Origin: Tritrichomonas musculus
Lineage: Eukaryota; Parabasalia; Tritrichomonadida; Tritrichomonadidae
Assembly (NCBI GenBank): GCA_039105265.1
Contig: JAPFFF010000007.1
Coordinates: 4,340,001-4,404,000 of the forward strand
Direction: 5' to 3'
Length of the DNA: 64,000 nucleotides
In this document: in pieces, positions 1-9,945 of the stretch
Position numbering within the stretch: position 1 is the first letter of the stretch
Layout: each line of letters begins with the position of its first letter
Notes under the pieces: generated by a model
Told to the model about the DNA's origin: nothing
The model's database searches: none
Seen by the model: only the letters and a program-made list of their open reading frames with translations
Made by a program: the position numbers and the translations under genes

Positions 1-2271
1 TGGTGCAAAGATATGTGATGATAAGTCTTCCAAAACCGAGGAAAGTTTTAAATGGCGAATTGACTCAGAAAACAGCTTTACCGTTCTATTGGTCTTGTAT
101 TCAGGCTTTGATGAAAAATCAAGAGCAAGATTATCAGTATAAGGATTTCGTTGGAAGCCGCAATCAATTACATAATTTCCAAACCATTTAAAATTGCTTT
201 TCTGAAGTTTTTGTACAACAAATTTATTAATAGTTTGATCTAAATTCTTGCATTCGTCGTCATTGATAGGTTTCATTAAAGCGTTAGTAAGAGTAATTTC
301 GTCTATAAGCTCTGTAAGTGATGAATTTTCTCGGCTTGGTGGACCATTTTTATTAAAATAATCAATATTTTGGGGATCGATATCTTGTGGACTGTCACTT
401 GAGTCTGGATTGTTTTCATCAGATATAAATACTTTGCCGCCTAAAATGCCTGTTACTGACTCATCAAATGAAACTCGTTTGTTCGGTATATCATACTGAT
501 AACCAATTCGAAAATCTGTCTGAATTGGAGACATAGATGGAGCTGATGAGGCTGTTGGTCCAAAATCTGACTGATCAAGGACCAAATCTGTTTGGAGGTT
601 TGGAGGTGATCCTGTCATCATTTGTCTTGGTAATTGCTTCTGTAATGATGATGATGGAGATGAGTTTGGTGATTGCTGTACAAACTGAAGTGGAGGAATT
701 GGTGGCGGTTTAGATGATTGAGAGTTGAGTTGTTGTTGCTGTTGTGGAATTTGTGGTTGTTGTGGAATTTGTGGTTGTTGTGGAATTTGTGGTTGTTGTG
801 GAATTTGTGGTTGTTGTGGAATTTGTGGTTGTTGTGGAATTTGTGGTTGTTGTGGAATTTGTGGTTGTTGTGTAATTTGTGGTTGCTGTGTAATTTGTGA
901 TTGCTGTTGTGGAATTTGTGATTGTTGTGGAATTGGTGGTTGTTGTGGAATTGGTGGTGGTTGTGGAATTGGTGGTTGTTGTTGTGGAATTAGTGGTTGC
1001 TGTGGAATTTGTGATTGTTGTTGTGGAATTGGTGGTTGTTGTTGTGGGATTTGTGATTGTTGTGGAATTGGTGGTGGTTTTTGATTAAGTGGAAATGATT
1101 GAGGATGATTCGGCTGCAAGCATTGTTTCTGTAATTCATATGTTTGAGATGGCTGACGATTTACGCTATTTGGAAATAAATTCTTATTTTGATTTATCAA
1201 TGAAGTAGATGAAGAGCATCGTGTAAATACTAGAATATTTCCATCATTGTTATTGAATCTACCATTTTGGCCATTATATTCATTTGGTTGTTTCGACTGA
1301 ATTAATGCTTTTTGCTGGTTAAGGGGCATTCCACATGGCAGTGGGCAGCCTTTAGTTGTTTGTCTTCTTTGCCTCATTTGGTTTGGTGGAAATCCTGGTT
1401 GATTCATGTTTGGTTGCTGCTGATTAATATTTGGTTGTTGTTGATATATGTTTGATTGTTGTTGATAAATACCAGAATACGACTGATTCATGCTAGATTG
1501 TTGCTGATCTTGAGAATAAAGTTGATTCATATTTGGCCTTTGAGAATAATTTGAATTTGCTCTATTTCGATAATATTGCATGTATTGTGCTTGATTTGTA
1601 TTGAGCTGTGTTTGATTTGGGGAAATTCCTTGTCCAGGCTGAAATGGGCCTTGAGGAACTGAGTTCATTTGATACTGCTGTTGTTGTTGATTTGATTGTA
1701 TAACTGCGGAATTAGGTAAGCCATTTTGATTAGATTGGTAAGGAAACTGTTGAAGATTTGGTTGGGTTTGTTGTTGTCTATTATTCGTATCTTCTGTTAA
1801 TCGTCTTGGTCTTTTTGGATCAGCTACATTAAATTGGGTTTGAGAATTTTGTGGAAATTGAGTACATGATGGATTTGAATTTGACTGCGGGATTGGCATT
1901 CCGAGAGTATTCTGTCCATATAACGTATTCTGGTTATTAGGTAAAGTTGTGTTGTCGTTGTTTGATCTTGGACCTATTGTATTGCTTCTATTTCTCTGCG
2001 ACAATAATTCTGTGGGTATATTAGCTTTTTGTTGGTTATTCATGGGATTAATTGGATTGCTATTTATTAGTTGGGGTGGAACGGTAGAAATATTTCCTGT
2101 GTTTGGTTGAAAAGTATTTTGAATGCCATTTTGTGGTATGTTTAGCTTGTTATACAGTGGTTGTTGGTTAATTGGAAAACCTGGTCGCTGTATTGGTTGT
2201 TGTGAATATTGATTAGGTATTGTTTGTGTTGAAAATGGTTGTTGTGCTTGCTGAGTCGAATCAGAATTCAT
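1..2271 (-). CDS. Gln/Asn/Pro-rich protein, C-terminus off the left edge (partial)
   Basis: An uninterrupted reading frame runs leftward from an ATG at 2271 to the window edge (at least 757 codons, no stop). I checked most lines of the frame for stops and found none. It begins MNSDSTQQAQQPFSTQ and is dominated by Gln, Asn, Pro and Ser. About 150 residues in there is a basic KRPRR stretch that could be a nuclear localisation signal. Residues about 395-510 are a PQIPQQ hexapeptide repeat encoded by an 18-bp minisatellite. The last 150 visible residues are less biased (for example QKSNFKWFGNYVIDCGFQRN) and may begin a folded domain that I do not recognise. Such composition is common in transcription-associated or RNA-binding proteins; that role is inference only. 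The reading frame is certain, the function is not. Confidence 0.8.
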   Translation of the reverse strand, partial: MNSDSTQQAQQPFSTQTIPNQYSQQPIQRPGFPINQQPLYNKLNIPQNGIQNTFQPNTGNISTVPPQLINSNPINPMNNQQKANIPTELLSQRNRSNTIGPRSNNDNTTLPNNQNTLYGQNTLGMPIPQSNSNPSCTQFPQNSQTQFNVADPKRPRRLTEDTNNRQQQTQPNLQQFPYQSNQNGLPNSAVIQSNQQQQQYQMNSVPQGPFQPGQGISPNQTQLNTNQAQYMQYYRNRANSNYSQRPNMNQLYSQDQQQSSMNQSYSGIYQQQSNIYQQQPNINQQQPNMNQPGFPPNQMRQRRQTTKGCPLPCGMPLNQQKALIQSKQPNEYNGQNGRFNNNDGNILVFTRCSSSTSLINQNKNLFPNSVNRQPSQTYELQKQCLQPNHPQSFPLNQKPPPIPQQSQIPQQQPPIPQQQSQIPQQPLIPQQQPPIPQPPPIPQQPPIPQQSQIPQQQSQITQQPQITQQPQIPQQPQIPQQPQIPQQPQIPQQPQIPQQPQIPQQPQIPQQQQQLNSQSSKPPPIPPLQFVQQSPNSSPSSSLQKQLPRQMMTGSPPNLQTDLVLDQSDFGPTASSAPSMSPIQTDFRIGYQYDIPNKRVSFDESVTGILGGKVFISDENNPDSSDSPQDIDPQNIDYFNKNGPPSRENSSLTELIDEITLTNALMKPINDDECKNLDQTINKFVVQKLQKSNFKWFGNYVIDCGFQRNPYTDNLALDFSSKPEYKTNRTVKLFSESIRHLKLSSVLEDLSSHIFAP
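730..1080 (-). repeat. 18-bp coding minisatellite (PQIPQQ repeat)
   Basis: A run of 18-bp units (plus strand GGTTGTTGTGGAATTTGT), about eight near-perfect and then degenerate units of 15-21 bp. It lies in frame in the minus-strand Gln/Pro-rich gene and encodes PQIPQQ and variants such as PPIPQQ and SQIPQQ. All length changes are multiples of three, so the frame is kept. Confidence 0.9.
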
Positions 2272-3145
2272 GTTGCACAGCTGCACAACAAAAATTAATT
2301 TTTATTTTATTAAATTTTTCTCAAAGCCTATTGAAAATGAAAGATAAAACACAAAAAAAATTATTCAAATTTAACTTTTTTTTGAGAATTTGTATATTTA
2401 AAACAAATCAATATAAAATTAAAAACAAAGCGATTTTCATTGATAAAATATAAATATTATACGAAAAAAAATTGAGTGATTATTCAGAGGAATAAAATCT
2501 GGCATTAGTTGGTTGTAAAGTATTCATTTTTTCAGAGGATGATGTGATTATACGATGGCAAAGTCAAAAAGATATGGAACTTTTTGAATGATATTTATAT
2601 TATCTTTATATCGTTTTTTTTTAAAAAAAAAAGAGAGAAATGAAACATAACAATCAACCAAATTAAAGATATATTGGATGAAATAAATGTCAAATTTTGA
2701 ACCAAAATATAATGGTTATTATCACTTTTCCCAAAATATTATTCATTATTAACACTAAGTTTTTTAGCATGTTATTTGAAATCTTAATTAATATTATAAA
2801 AAAATCTAAAAGCTACATATTTTAAAAGAGAAATGATTTAAACATCATATTCAATAATTTTTGATATTCCATTCAAAATTCAAAACTGTAGTTATTTAAA
2901 ATTCAATTGTATAAAGAAACGATTAAAAATCAATAGATAATTTATCTCATGAGTAAAATGTATTTATATAACTCGAAATTTATTTATAAACTAAAGCCGC
3001 AAACAAACAAAACAAAAAAAAAAAAAAAAAAAATAATTTTATAAATAACAGTTCTAAATGAAAAAAGTGTTAGATTGCTTGTTTTAATTCGTATTTTATT
3101 TAAATATATTTTTAATAGCGCCAATTTGGATTTGAAAATGTTTAG
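2272..3145. other. Intergenic, AT-rich, no gene seen
   Basis: Very AT-rich with short homopolymer runs, including about 20 A residues near 3012-3032. It should hold the promoter of the leftmost gene at its left end. I see no RNA gene or coding segment. Confidence 0.6.
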
Positions 3146-3760
3146 TTACTCTGAACAATCGTCAGATTCCATATAAAAGTCATATTTGAACAATTCAGGA
3201 AGTCCTTCAATCATTGTATTGCGAATTGTGCCTGTATTTTCGATCATTAATGATAGAATCCTATTTTTAATATCAGTTGGCTTAATTAGACATGAAAAAA
3301 TACTGTTTGCTTGGGTATCTGGATCTATATCATTTTTTCTTTTGCGTTCTAATACTTTTTCAAGATCTCTTGTATTTTGTTTGAAATCAGAAACTGTGTT
3401 ATAGATAAATGAAGATGCAGATTTCTGGAAATTTTCAATTGGAAAGCAAATAACAGCCGTTATATCAAATGGAACTTTGCATATAAATCTTTCATAAAGT
3501 GTAGATTCTTTGGGTGAAATACATATAATAGTAATAAAATTGGAATATGATTGAGAAATTGTCTGAATTCTAGTGATTCCATCTTGATCAAGATGATCAT
3601 AGTATAAAATTGCAAATGATAAATTTGAGCAAAAAGGAAAAACTAAATCAGGTGAAATATCAGACGATCTTGTAAATCGAAAATCTTTGGTATATAACAT
3701 TCTTAAACCCTGGACAATTGAAGAGTTGTAGAAACTATCTTTCACAATTATTGATTGCAT
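3146..3760 (-). CDS. Hypothetical 204-residue protein, possibly SPO16/XPF-like
   Basis: Compact protein with no signal peptide or membrane segment. The first 120 residues alternate beta-like and helical stretches (SIIVKDSFYNSSIVQGLR, then LSFAILYYD, then FITIICIS), which resembles the XPF-nuclease-like fold of SPO16 (human C1orf146), the partner of SHOC1/ZIP2 in meiotic crossover formation. The ends of both proteins are short and helical. The likeness is from memory of the human sequence and is weak, with no catalytic motif to anchor it. The tail is acidic (ESDDCSE). The ATG at 3760 is the first in frame and gives a sensible N-terminus. An alternative is a lineage-specific protein of unknown role. 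Confidence 0.7.
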   Translation of the reverse strand: MQSIIVKDSFYNSSIVQGLRMLYTKDFRFTRSSDISPDLVFPFCSNLSFAILYYDHLDQDGITRIQTISQSYSNFITIICISPKESTLYERFICKVPFDITAVICFPIENFQKSASSFIYNTVSDFKQNTRDLEKVLERKRKNDIDPDTQANSIFSCLIKPTDIKNRILSLMIENTGTIRNTMIEGLPELFKYDFYMESDDCSE

Positions 3761-4448
3761 TGTAATTAAAAATAAGGTTTAAGCATCAAAAACTAAAAAA
3801 ACAACATCAAAAAATAAACGATCATTTTTTATTCAAATGTTAATATGGCTAATTTGTGGCTACAATCACAGCATTTCATATTCATTGAAACTAATTTTGT
3901 TTTTTAAATTGCAATTAAAATGCAATTTGTTTTGCAAATGATTGAATTCAAAAAAATAATATAAATTGCGTTATTAAAAGTCTGGAGTTTATTAATTCAA
4001 AATCTATAGTATCATCTTCGTTTTAGTTTTCAACAATGAGAAAATTAATAGTTTTCTTATATTTTTAAGTTTTTTTTTTTTTTTTTTCATTTTTTGAGGA
4101 GATGGAGTTGAACAAATTTGAGTATTAAGTAAATCAAAACCAGAAAAGTATATAATACTCAAATCATAGTATTAGATAAATCAATTATAACTGATATTCC
4201 TTAATTTTTGAGCTTTATTGCCTTTTTTTTAAAAAAAAAAAAAAGCAAATACAAGAGAAAAAATTGCTATTTTTCAAATGAAAACGATATGGACACAAAT
4301 ATTTGAAAGATTATAAAAGACAATATTGAACTTGGAGGCATTTTAATCAAATGAATGATGATCATCATTTTAATAATTCTTTTCAAATTAAAAGTAACAA
4401 AACCAATAATTCATTGCCAAGCAATTAAAAAAGGAAAGTTATTTAAGA
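3761..4448. other. Intergenic, AT-rich, no gene seen
   Basis: Spacer between two minus-strand genes, with a T run of about 19 near 4070-4088 and an A run near 4231-4244. No coding potential or RNA fold recognised. Confidence 0.6.
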
Positions 4449-5624
4449 TCAAATTCTCTTAATTTTAATATAATTTGGAAAAGCATTATTACCAATATCA
4501 TTCAATGATGAAGGAATCAGCACTTTTGTCAGCGATAAGCAGCCACAAAAAGCACTGCTGCCAATTGAAGTTACCGACGAAGGAATTGATATTTTTAACA
4601 ACGAAGAACACTCAAAAAATGCATATTCGCCAATTTCAGTAACCGTCGATGGAATGTTTATTTGAGACAACGAGGAACATCCTCTAAACGCGCCACCGGC
4701 GATTTCAATGACAGAAGACGGAATTTCTATGCTTAGCAACGATGAACAACCGCTAAAAGCGCATCGTCCGATTGAAATCAATGAATCTGGCAATTTTATC
4801 GATTCAAGGGACAAACAGCCTTCGAATGCAGAGACGCCAATTGAAGACACAGATAGCGGAATGATGACATTCGACAAAGAAGAACAACCAGCGAAAGAGA
4901 ACGATGTTATTTCATTCAAAGAAGAAGAAATGGAGACATCAGACAACGATGAACATTGATAAAAAAGATACTCGCCAGTTGACTTCACTGAAGAAGGAAT
5001 GACGATGTTCGAAAGTGATGAACAAAATTGAAAGGCACCGCCACCGATGGACTCGACAGATGAAGGAATTGTCATCCTTTTCAACGATGAACATCGACTG
5101 AATGTTGACTTTTCAATATTTCTTATTGATGACGGAATTTCAAACTCAACAAGCGAAGAACAGTTGTAAAATGCGTATTCGCCAATCGACGTGACTGAAG
5201 ACGAAATGACTACTTCCTCCAATGACACGCAGGCACCAAAAGCAACGCTTCCGATTGATGTAACTGATGCAGGAATTGTTATGCGTCTTAACGATGAGCA
5301 TCGACTGAAGGCAACGCTGCCAATCGACTTGATTGATGTTGGAATTTGAATTTCTGAAAGTGACGAACATCCACTGAATGATGATTCGCTTATCGACGTC
5401 ACTGATGATGGGATGTTGATTTTCGAAAGTGATGAACATCCTCGAAATGCATCTTTACCAATTGATGTAACTGTTTCTGGTATTGAAACAGATTTCAATG
5501 ATGAGCAGCCTTCAAAAACTTGGTCTTCAATTGCGGTAATTTGTGATGAAATTGTGATTTCAATCAATTTTTTGCATTGTTCAAAACATTGTGGTCCCAT
5601 TTCAATTCCTGGTTGTGAAAGCAA
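4449..5624 (-). CDS. BspA-type leucine-rich repeat protein (C-terminal part of a split gene)
   Basis: About 16 consecutive 23-residue repeats of the BspA (LRR_5) type, with the signature GCSSL..I.IPSSV.SIG..AF. This family is greatly expanded in trichomonads and is linked to surface adhesion or host protein binding. No signal peptide and no C-terminal membrane helix are present. Just upstream on the same strand the sequence reads as an ankyrin-like stretch (TALHLAGENNQ...INLLLSQPG) that enters this frame directly, so the true N-terminus is not the ATG at 5624. The ORF is probably the 3' half of a gene whose 5' half is the ankyrin ORF at 5735-6871. Repeats are highly regular and uninterrupted, which argues for recent selection on this half. 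Confidence 0.85.
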   Translation of the reverse strand: MLSQPGIEMGPQCFEQCKKLIEITISSQITAIEDQVFEGCSSLKSVSIPETVTSIGKDAFRGCSSLSKINIPSSVTSISESSFSGCSSLSEIQIPTSIKSIGSVAFSRCSSLRRITIPASVTSIGSVAFGACVSLEEVVISSSVTSIGEYAFYNCSSLVEFEIPSSIRNIEKSTFSRCSSLKRMTIPSSVESIGGGAFQFCSSLSNIVIPSSVKSTGEYLFYQCSSLSDVSISSSLNEITSFSFAGCSSLSNVIIPLSVSSIGVSAFEGCLSLESIKLPDSLISIGRCAFSGCSSLLSIEIPSSVIEIAGGAFRGCSSLSQINIPSTVTEIGEYAFFECSSLLKISIPSSVTSIGSSAFCGCLSLTKVLIPSSLNDIGNNAFPNYIKIKRI

Positions 5625-5734
5625 AAGATTAATGATATCAATTTGATTATTCTCACCAGCAAGATGTAAAGCTGTAACATGAAAAAAATTGAATGATAAC
5701 TTTATTCAAAAAGTTGTCTATTGTTAAATGACAT

Positions 5735-6871
5735 TTAAAAAAAAATTTTTCTTTGAATTTTATTTAAAAAAAAAAAAATGTTAAAAATGCCTCGATCGAT
5801 TTTAGCATTGATATTTATTTTCTTTGTTTGTAATAGAAACTCAACAAGTGTAAAATATCCAAATTCGCACAGATAAAAGAAGATGAAATCGTGATTGAAA
5901 TCATTTGGAAAGAACGCATAATTATGATAATGAAAAGTGTAACCAACCAAGTTTTCATTGATTTTATTTTTATCAACCAAAAGGTTGTTTTGAATGTAAT
6001 TAGTTAATTCAATATGATGGCATTTAATCGATTCTTGAAAGCATTTTTCATATGAGATGTCGTCCGGTTGAACGTCATTTTCTTCGAGAAGATGAATCAA
6101 TTCAGGATTCTGGCTGTGAATTGCGTAAATCCAGAGAGATGGTGTCAATTGAATTTTATTCAAATATAGGTATCTGAAAATTTGAATTGAACCGAAAAAT
6201 GCAGAATATTCAATTAAAGATGGTCGTTTTTTAATTAAAAAAGAATTCGTCTCAAAAATTGACGGTTTTATTTTACTTGAAAGTGGCAAATTTGTTTGGT
6301 TTACATAAGTGATGAACTCATCAATCATATCATTCCGTATTAGTTGACATATGTAGTTGTCGTTTTCACCATTTTTTCTCTTCTCTTCAAATTGATCATT
6401 CGTTTCTTTATTGTTGCTTTCAATCAACGATTCATTGATGAAATTTTTGATTTCTGGAAAAAAATATTTTGGATATTTCATCTCTTCGTATTTGTATTCT
6501 GTCATGACAGATGAAATTGTTTTATCAATTGTAATAATTTCTTCTTTGATTAATATTAAAAGTATTCGCTTGTTGTTCTTAAAAAGATTGAAAATTTCTG
6601 AATTTGAAAAATTTTTTTTGATGTCCTTTTTGAAAACATTGAAAATTTTCTCAATTTTAAAGAAAAAGTCTGAGGTTCGATAATGATTATTGGCAACTTT
6701 TAGAATTAAACAAAGTAATAGCTTGAATTCATGGTGATTATTAAGGATTTTTTGATCTTCAATCGATTTGATTAAATTTTGGAAAGTTTCTTCTTTATTA
6801 TCGTTTTCAATATAATTCAAAAGAAGGCTTTGTATTACTTTCTTTTTTTCTATATATTCCTGAATATTCAT
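5735..6871 (-). CDS. DUF3447-type ankyrin protein (N-terminal part of a split gene)
   Basis: A 378-residue helical protein of the trichomonad ankyrin family. Residues 1-150 form the usual Lys/Ile/Asn-rich helical leader (MNIQEYIEKKKVIQSLLLNY). Residues about 220-370 form ankyrin/DUF3447-like helices (SLIEYSAFFGSIQIFRYLYL, PSLWIYAIHSQNPELIHLLE). The frame ends inside an ankyrin repeat at T- and A-rich homopolymers (14 and 9 bases). About 100 bp further on, an ankyrin helix resumes in a different frame and runs into the BspA repeats. I infer one ankyrin-BspA gene at 4449-6871, broken by homopolymer indels that are either real or assembly errors. No convincing trichomonad intron signals were found in the gap. 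Confidence 0.8.
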   Translation of the reverse strand: MNIQEYIEKKKVIQSLLLNYIENDNKEETFQNLIKSIEDQKILNNHHEFKLLLCLILKVANNHYRTSDFFFKIEKIFNVFKKDIKKNFSNSEIFNLFKNNKRILLILIKEEIITIDKTISSVMTEYKYEEMKYPKYFFPEIKNFINESLIESNNKETNDQFEEKRKNGENDNYICQLIRNDMIDEFITYVNQTNLPLSSKIKPSIFETNSFLIKKRPSLIEYSAFFGSIQIFRYLYLNKIQLTPSLWIYAIHSQNPELIHLLEENDVQPDDISYEKCFQESIKCHHIELTNYIQNNLLVDKNKINENLVGYTFHYHNYAFFPNDFNHDFIFFYLCEFGYFTLVEFLLQTKKININAKIDRGIFNIFFFLNKIQRKIFF

Positions 6872-7425
6872 AAATGCTATGTTGCAAGATTTAAAAATAT
6901 TTGAATAGTATTGAAATTAATTCAAAATTTTAAACTCAAAAAAGACTAATATATTGATATTTAAAAGAATTTGTCAAAATAAATCAGTATTATAATAATA
7001 CAAGAAATATATTAAATTCAAATATATGATAAAATTATGAATTTAAAGATATGGTAAAAGAAAGATTATTATAAACTCGAACCATAACCAAAAATAAATA
7101 ATATTTATTAAAGTTTATTGAGTAGATCTCAATATTAATTCCTTTTATATAAAAACTTTTGATAACTCTCTCTCTTTTTTTTTTAGATGCATTATTAATT
7201 TGACAAAGAGATATTAATTGAATAGAAGATTATGATGATATATCATTAAAAAAATGGCTCAGCTAGAAATATTGATCACCGAAAAGTTGTTTTGTATATA
7301 ATGATAAAAAACAAAATGGAGAAAAGTTACAAATAATCATCATTTGGGGAAAATACGTTATTTAAAATATTGGTTAACAAATTTAAATATTAGAATTATC
7401 TTAATCATAACTAATCAATTTATAA
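6872..7425. other. Divergent intergenic region
   Basis: AT-rich spacer between divergently transcribed genes, so it should contain both promoters. TCAATTTA just before the ATG at 7426 fits a trichomonad initiator. Nothing else recognised. Confidence 0.55.
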
Positions 7426-8355
7426 ATGATATCAAACGAAAGTATTGGAATGATAATTCCAAAAAATACTAATGAAAAGCTTGCAATTAGTCAAAAAAAT
7501 GTTGAGCCATTAGGAATTCCAAGTTTAGGATATGAATATTTAAGATTAGCTCCAGGCCAAAATAGAAATGCTGAATTAAATGCCACTCTTGGTTTCATGA
7601 TAAGATTAATACAAAATGAAGTGATACCTCAATTTAAAGGAGAAGAAAAACTTCTTCAATTTATCAATTATGGAGATACTGAACTCGTTTATGTTTTAAC
7701 TGTTGATGGTAATAAATGTGCTATATTAATTAGTCAGCCTCATACAAAACTTGGAGTTGTTAAAAAAGAATATGATAATTTAATAACTTTGAAAAACAGA
7801 TTTCCAGATTATATTGTTGCTCCATTTTATTATTCAAAAGATGATAAAACTGATAAAGAATTATATGTTGCTCCATATTTATATCAAGCACGTTGTGTTG
7901 GAGTTTGTAAACATGACTGGGGTGAATGGGTTCCAGAACCAGATTATTACTTTCGTGAATATCCAGAAAATCAAAGAATTATAATAAATTCATGTATGAT
8001 TGGCTTACTTATCAAATTTTACGATAGTGAAAAAGGTCTTGGACTTGGAGCCTGCAAAATTGGTGGTGGTGATTTTATGTTAGAAAAAGGATATGAAAAC
8101 GAAGATATTACACAAGAAAACATTTTGAAAAGAATGAAACTAATTGCTGCTAGAGAGTTTATACCTATAAGTTTAGATGAATATATAAATAAAATTAGAG
8201 CAGAATTTTGCCAGAGAACTTATTATCAAACAGAAGCTGATAGAGATAAATCAATTCTGATTAATTATAAATCTAGGGCTCCAATGTTATTAAAAGATAT
8301 TCAGAAAGGAATTGATTTAGGTTTAGCACTTCGAGATGCGCAAAAAACTAAATGA
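7426..8355 (+). CDS. Hypothetical 309-residue protein, phosphotransferase-like features
   Basis: Soluble protein without low-complexity sequence, unlike most neighbours. Features vaguely recall kinase/phosphotransferase folds: a beta-rich first half with a Lys-containing strand (TVDGNKCAILIS), then a hinge-like LYVAPYLYQ segment, and near residues 213-219 a GGGDFML motif that could correspond to a metal-binding or catalytic loop. The Trp/Tyr/Cys-rich segment CKHDWGEWVPEPDYYF is distinctive. I do not recognise the family with certainty and assign no reaction. The compact bacterial-like look makes lateral transfer possible. The gene stands alone, with more than 200 bp of spacer on both sides. 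The ATG at 7426 is preceded by an initiator-like TCAATTTA. Confidence 0.85.
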   Translation: MISNESIGMIIPKNTNEKLAISQKNVEPLGIPSLGYEYLRLAPGQNRNAELNATLGFMIRLIQNEVIPQFKGEEKLLQFINYGDTELVYVLTVDGNKCAILISQPHTKLGVVKKEYDNLITLKNRFPDYIVAPFYYSKDDKTDKELYVAPYLYQARCVGVCKHDWGEWVPEPDYYFREYPENQRIIINSCMIGLLIKFYDSEKGLGLGACKIGGGDFMLEKGYENEDITQENILKRMKLIAAREFIPISLDEYINKIRAEFCQRTYYQTEADRDKSILINYKSRAPMLLKDIQKGIDLGLALRDAQKTK

Positions 8356-8586
8356 TATCTTATATTATATAATATATTGTTATATCCTTATTCTTATATA
8401 AATATTTTTTTTTTAATCATTAACTTTTCAACCATTTTACAGCTTTATTGGTTTATTTAAACTTGTTGTTTTCTCAAAATCTAGAGAATCATGAAATTTT
8501 CCGAAAAAAGCACGTTAGAAATTAATTAAAAACGTTATTAATGATGTGAAAATTTTATTCGTTTTATTTATTTACTTTATTATTTC

Positions 8587-9945
8587 ATGACATCTGTTAA
8601 AACAGTTCTTGAAAACCCCAAATCAACAACTATAGATGTGCTTAAATGTCAGGATGTTTTAAACTCTCTTAAATCAAATGATCAAAAACTAATGGAATTT
8701 TTACTTCAACCACAACATATCAAAGATATTTTCAATATTTTAACTAAAACATTTGCTCGATCTGATCACAAACGTGTATTACAACTTTTTAGTGTGACAA
8801 ACAATGTTAGTTTACATCGTGTTTTTGCTGAATCAATACCTTTAACAGAATATGCTTTAAGTGTTCTTGAAAAATTTTCAGATCATGATATGTATGCAGC
8901 TGGTACTATTAGTCGTATATTTCAACGTGCAATTGATATTTGGCCGGATGAAATTTATGATGTCTTTCATTATTCAGACACCCTTTACAAAACAGTCATT
9001 GAAAATATTAACAAAGATGTTGTATATATGACGATTTCTGATTCAATGACCATGGAAAAAGAGTTCTTTACTGAACTAGTCTGGTATTTATTTATTTCAC
9101 TCGTAAAAACATCAAACGAGAAATCAGATCCATCGAATCAGCTTATTTTTGAACACCCACCACGAAGATGCTATCTTTCAAAAAACCTTTACAATGAATT
9201 ACCATCCTTTGGTAATTCGGATAGCAAAATACTCAATGCAATTTTAATTATAAAGCAATACTTTTCTTTAAATTTCCCATGTACAGATGATTTTGGTGAA
9301 TATGTCCTCAAATATATAGTTTTGCAAGCAAAATCTACAAATCCAAATATTAAATTTTATTATCAATATTATGATATCGCAAAAAATATTGGTTACTGTG
9401 ATGAATTACAAGAAATTGTCATTGATATTGTTAAAAAGGCTTCTAATGTGACCGAGAATACGCCTGCTGTACCTTCTTTGCGTTCCCCTTTACTTATTTC
9501 AGCTTTATCATATTTAGAGGTTTGTGCAAAGCATTTTGATGAAAAAACTTTGTTATCACTTGTTGCAACATTGCTTGATGATAAAAATACTCAATTTGGT
9601 CTTTTATCTATGGTTCAAATTGTAAAAGAAGCAACTTCAATGAATCCAGAATGGATTAGGGATTTCAAAGAAACAATGAGTCAATTGATAGCATGTGCAT
9701 GGAATAAATATCATCTCAACAACCCACTAATTGTATCAATATTAGTAGATCTTTCAATTTTGTTAGCAGTTGAAGAAAAGTCAAATCCATCCTATCAAAC
9801 AAATATTCAAGAATGGAAGAGACCAGAGTTTATTCTAAGTTCTGTTAACCAGCAAGCAAACATATTTGATCCAAGCATAACTTTTCCGGATTCCGCATAT
9901 AACATAGATGAACTCAATAAGCTTCGATGGGGATTGCCTTTTTAA
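8587..9945 (+). CDS. SAPS/PP6-regulatory-subunit-like helical repeat protein
   Basis: A 452-residue all-helical protein. Its N-terminus (KCQDVLNSLKSNDQKLMEFLLQPQHIKDIFNIL) matches the pattern opening SIT4-associated (SAPS) proteins, the regulatory subunits of PP6-type phosphatases: a short helix, then LxxFLLxPxxxxxL. The rest is armadillo-like helices, ending in an extended tail (DELNKLRWGLPF). Known SAPS proteins are cytoplasmic and scaffold the phosphatase. The assignment rests on the N-terminal pattern and overall helical build, so a generic ARM-fold protein is the alternative. No signal or membrane segment. The ATG lies directly in a TTTCATGAC context. Confidence 0.8.
   Translation: MTSVKTVLENPKSTTIDVLKCQDVLNSLKSNDQKLMEFLLQPQHIKDIFNILTKTFARSDHKRVLQLFSVTNNVSLHRVFAESIPLTEYALSVLEKFSDHDMYAAGTISRIFQRAIDIWPDEIYDVFHYSDTLYKTVIENINKDVVYMTISDSMTMEKEFFTELVWYLFISLVKTSNEKSDPSNQLIFEHPPRRCYLSKNLYNELPSFGNSDSKILNAILIIKQYFSLNFPCTDDFGEYVLKYIVLQAKSTNPNIKFYYQYYDIAKNIGYCDELQEIVIDIVKKASNVTENTPAVPSLRSPLLISALSYLEVCAKHFDEKTLLSLVATLLDDKNTQFGLLSMVQIVKEATSMNPEWIRDFKETMSQLIACAWNKYHLNNPLIVSILVDLSILLAVEEKSNPSYQTNIQEWKRPEFILSSVNQQANIFDPSITFPDSAYNIDELNKLRWGLPF

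Noticed and set aside
718-1088. Plus-strand Cys/Gly- or Leu/Trp-rich frames
   Set aside because: They are antisense readings of the PQIPQQ-coding minisatellite.
5625-5734. Intron joining the ankyrin and BspA ORFs
   Set aside because: A possible TTACAG acceptor exists, but no trichomonad-type donor or branch motif was found upstream. Homopolymer frameshifts explain the gap better.
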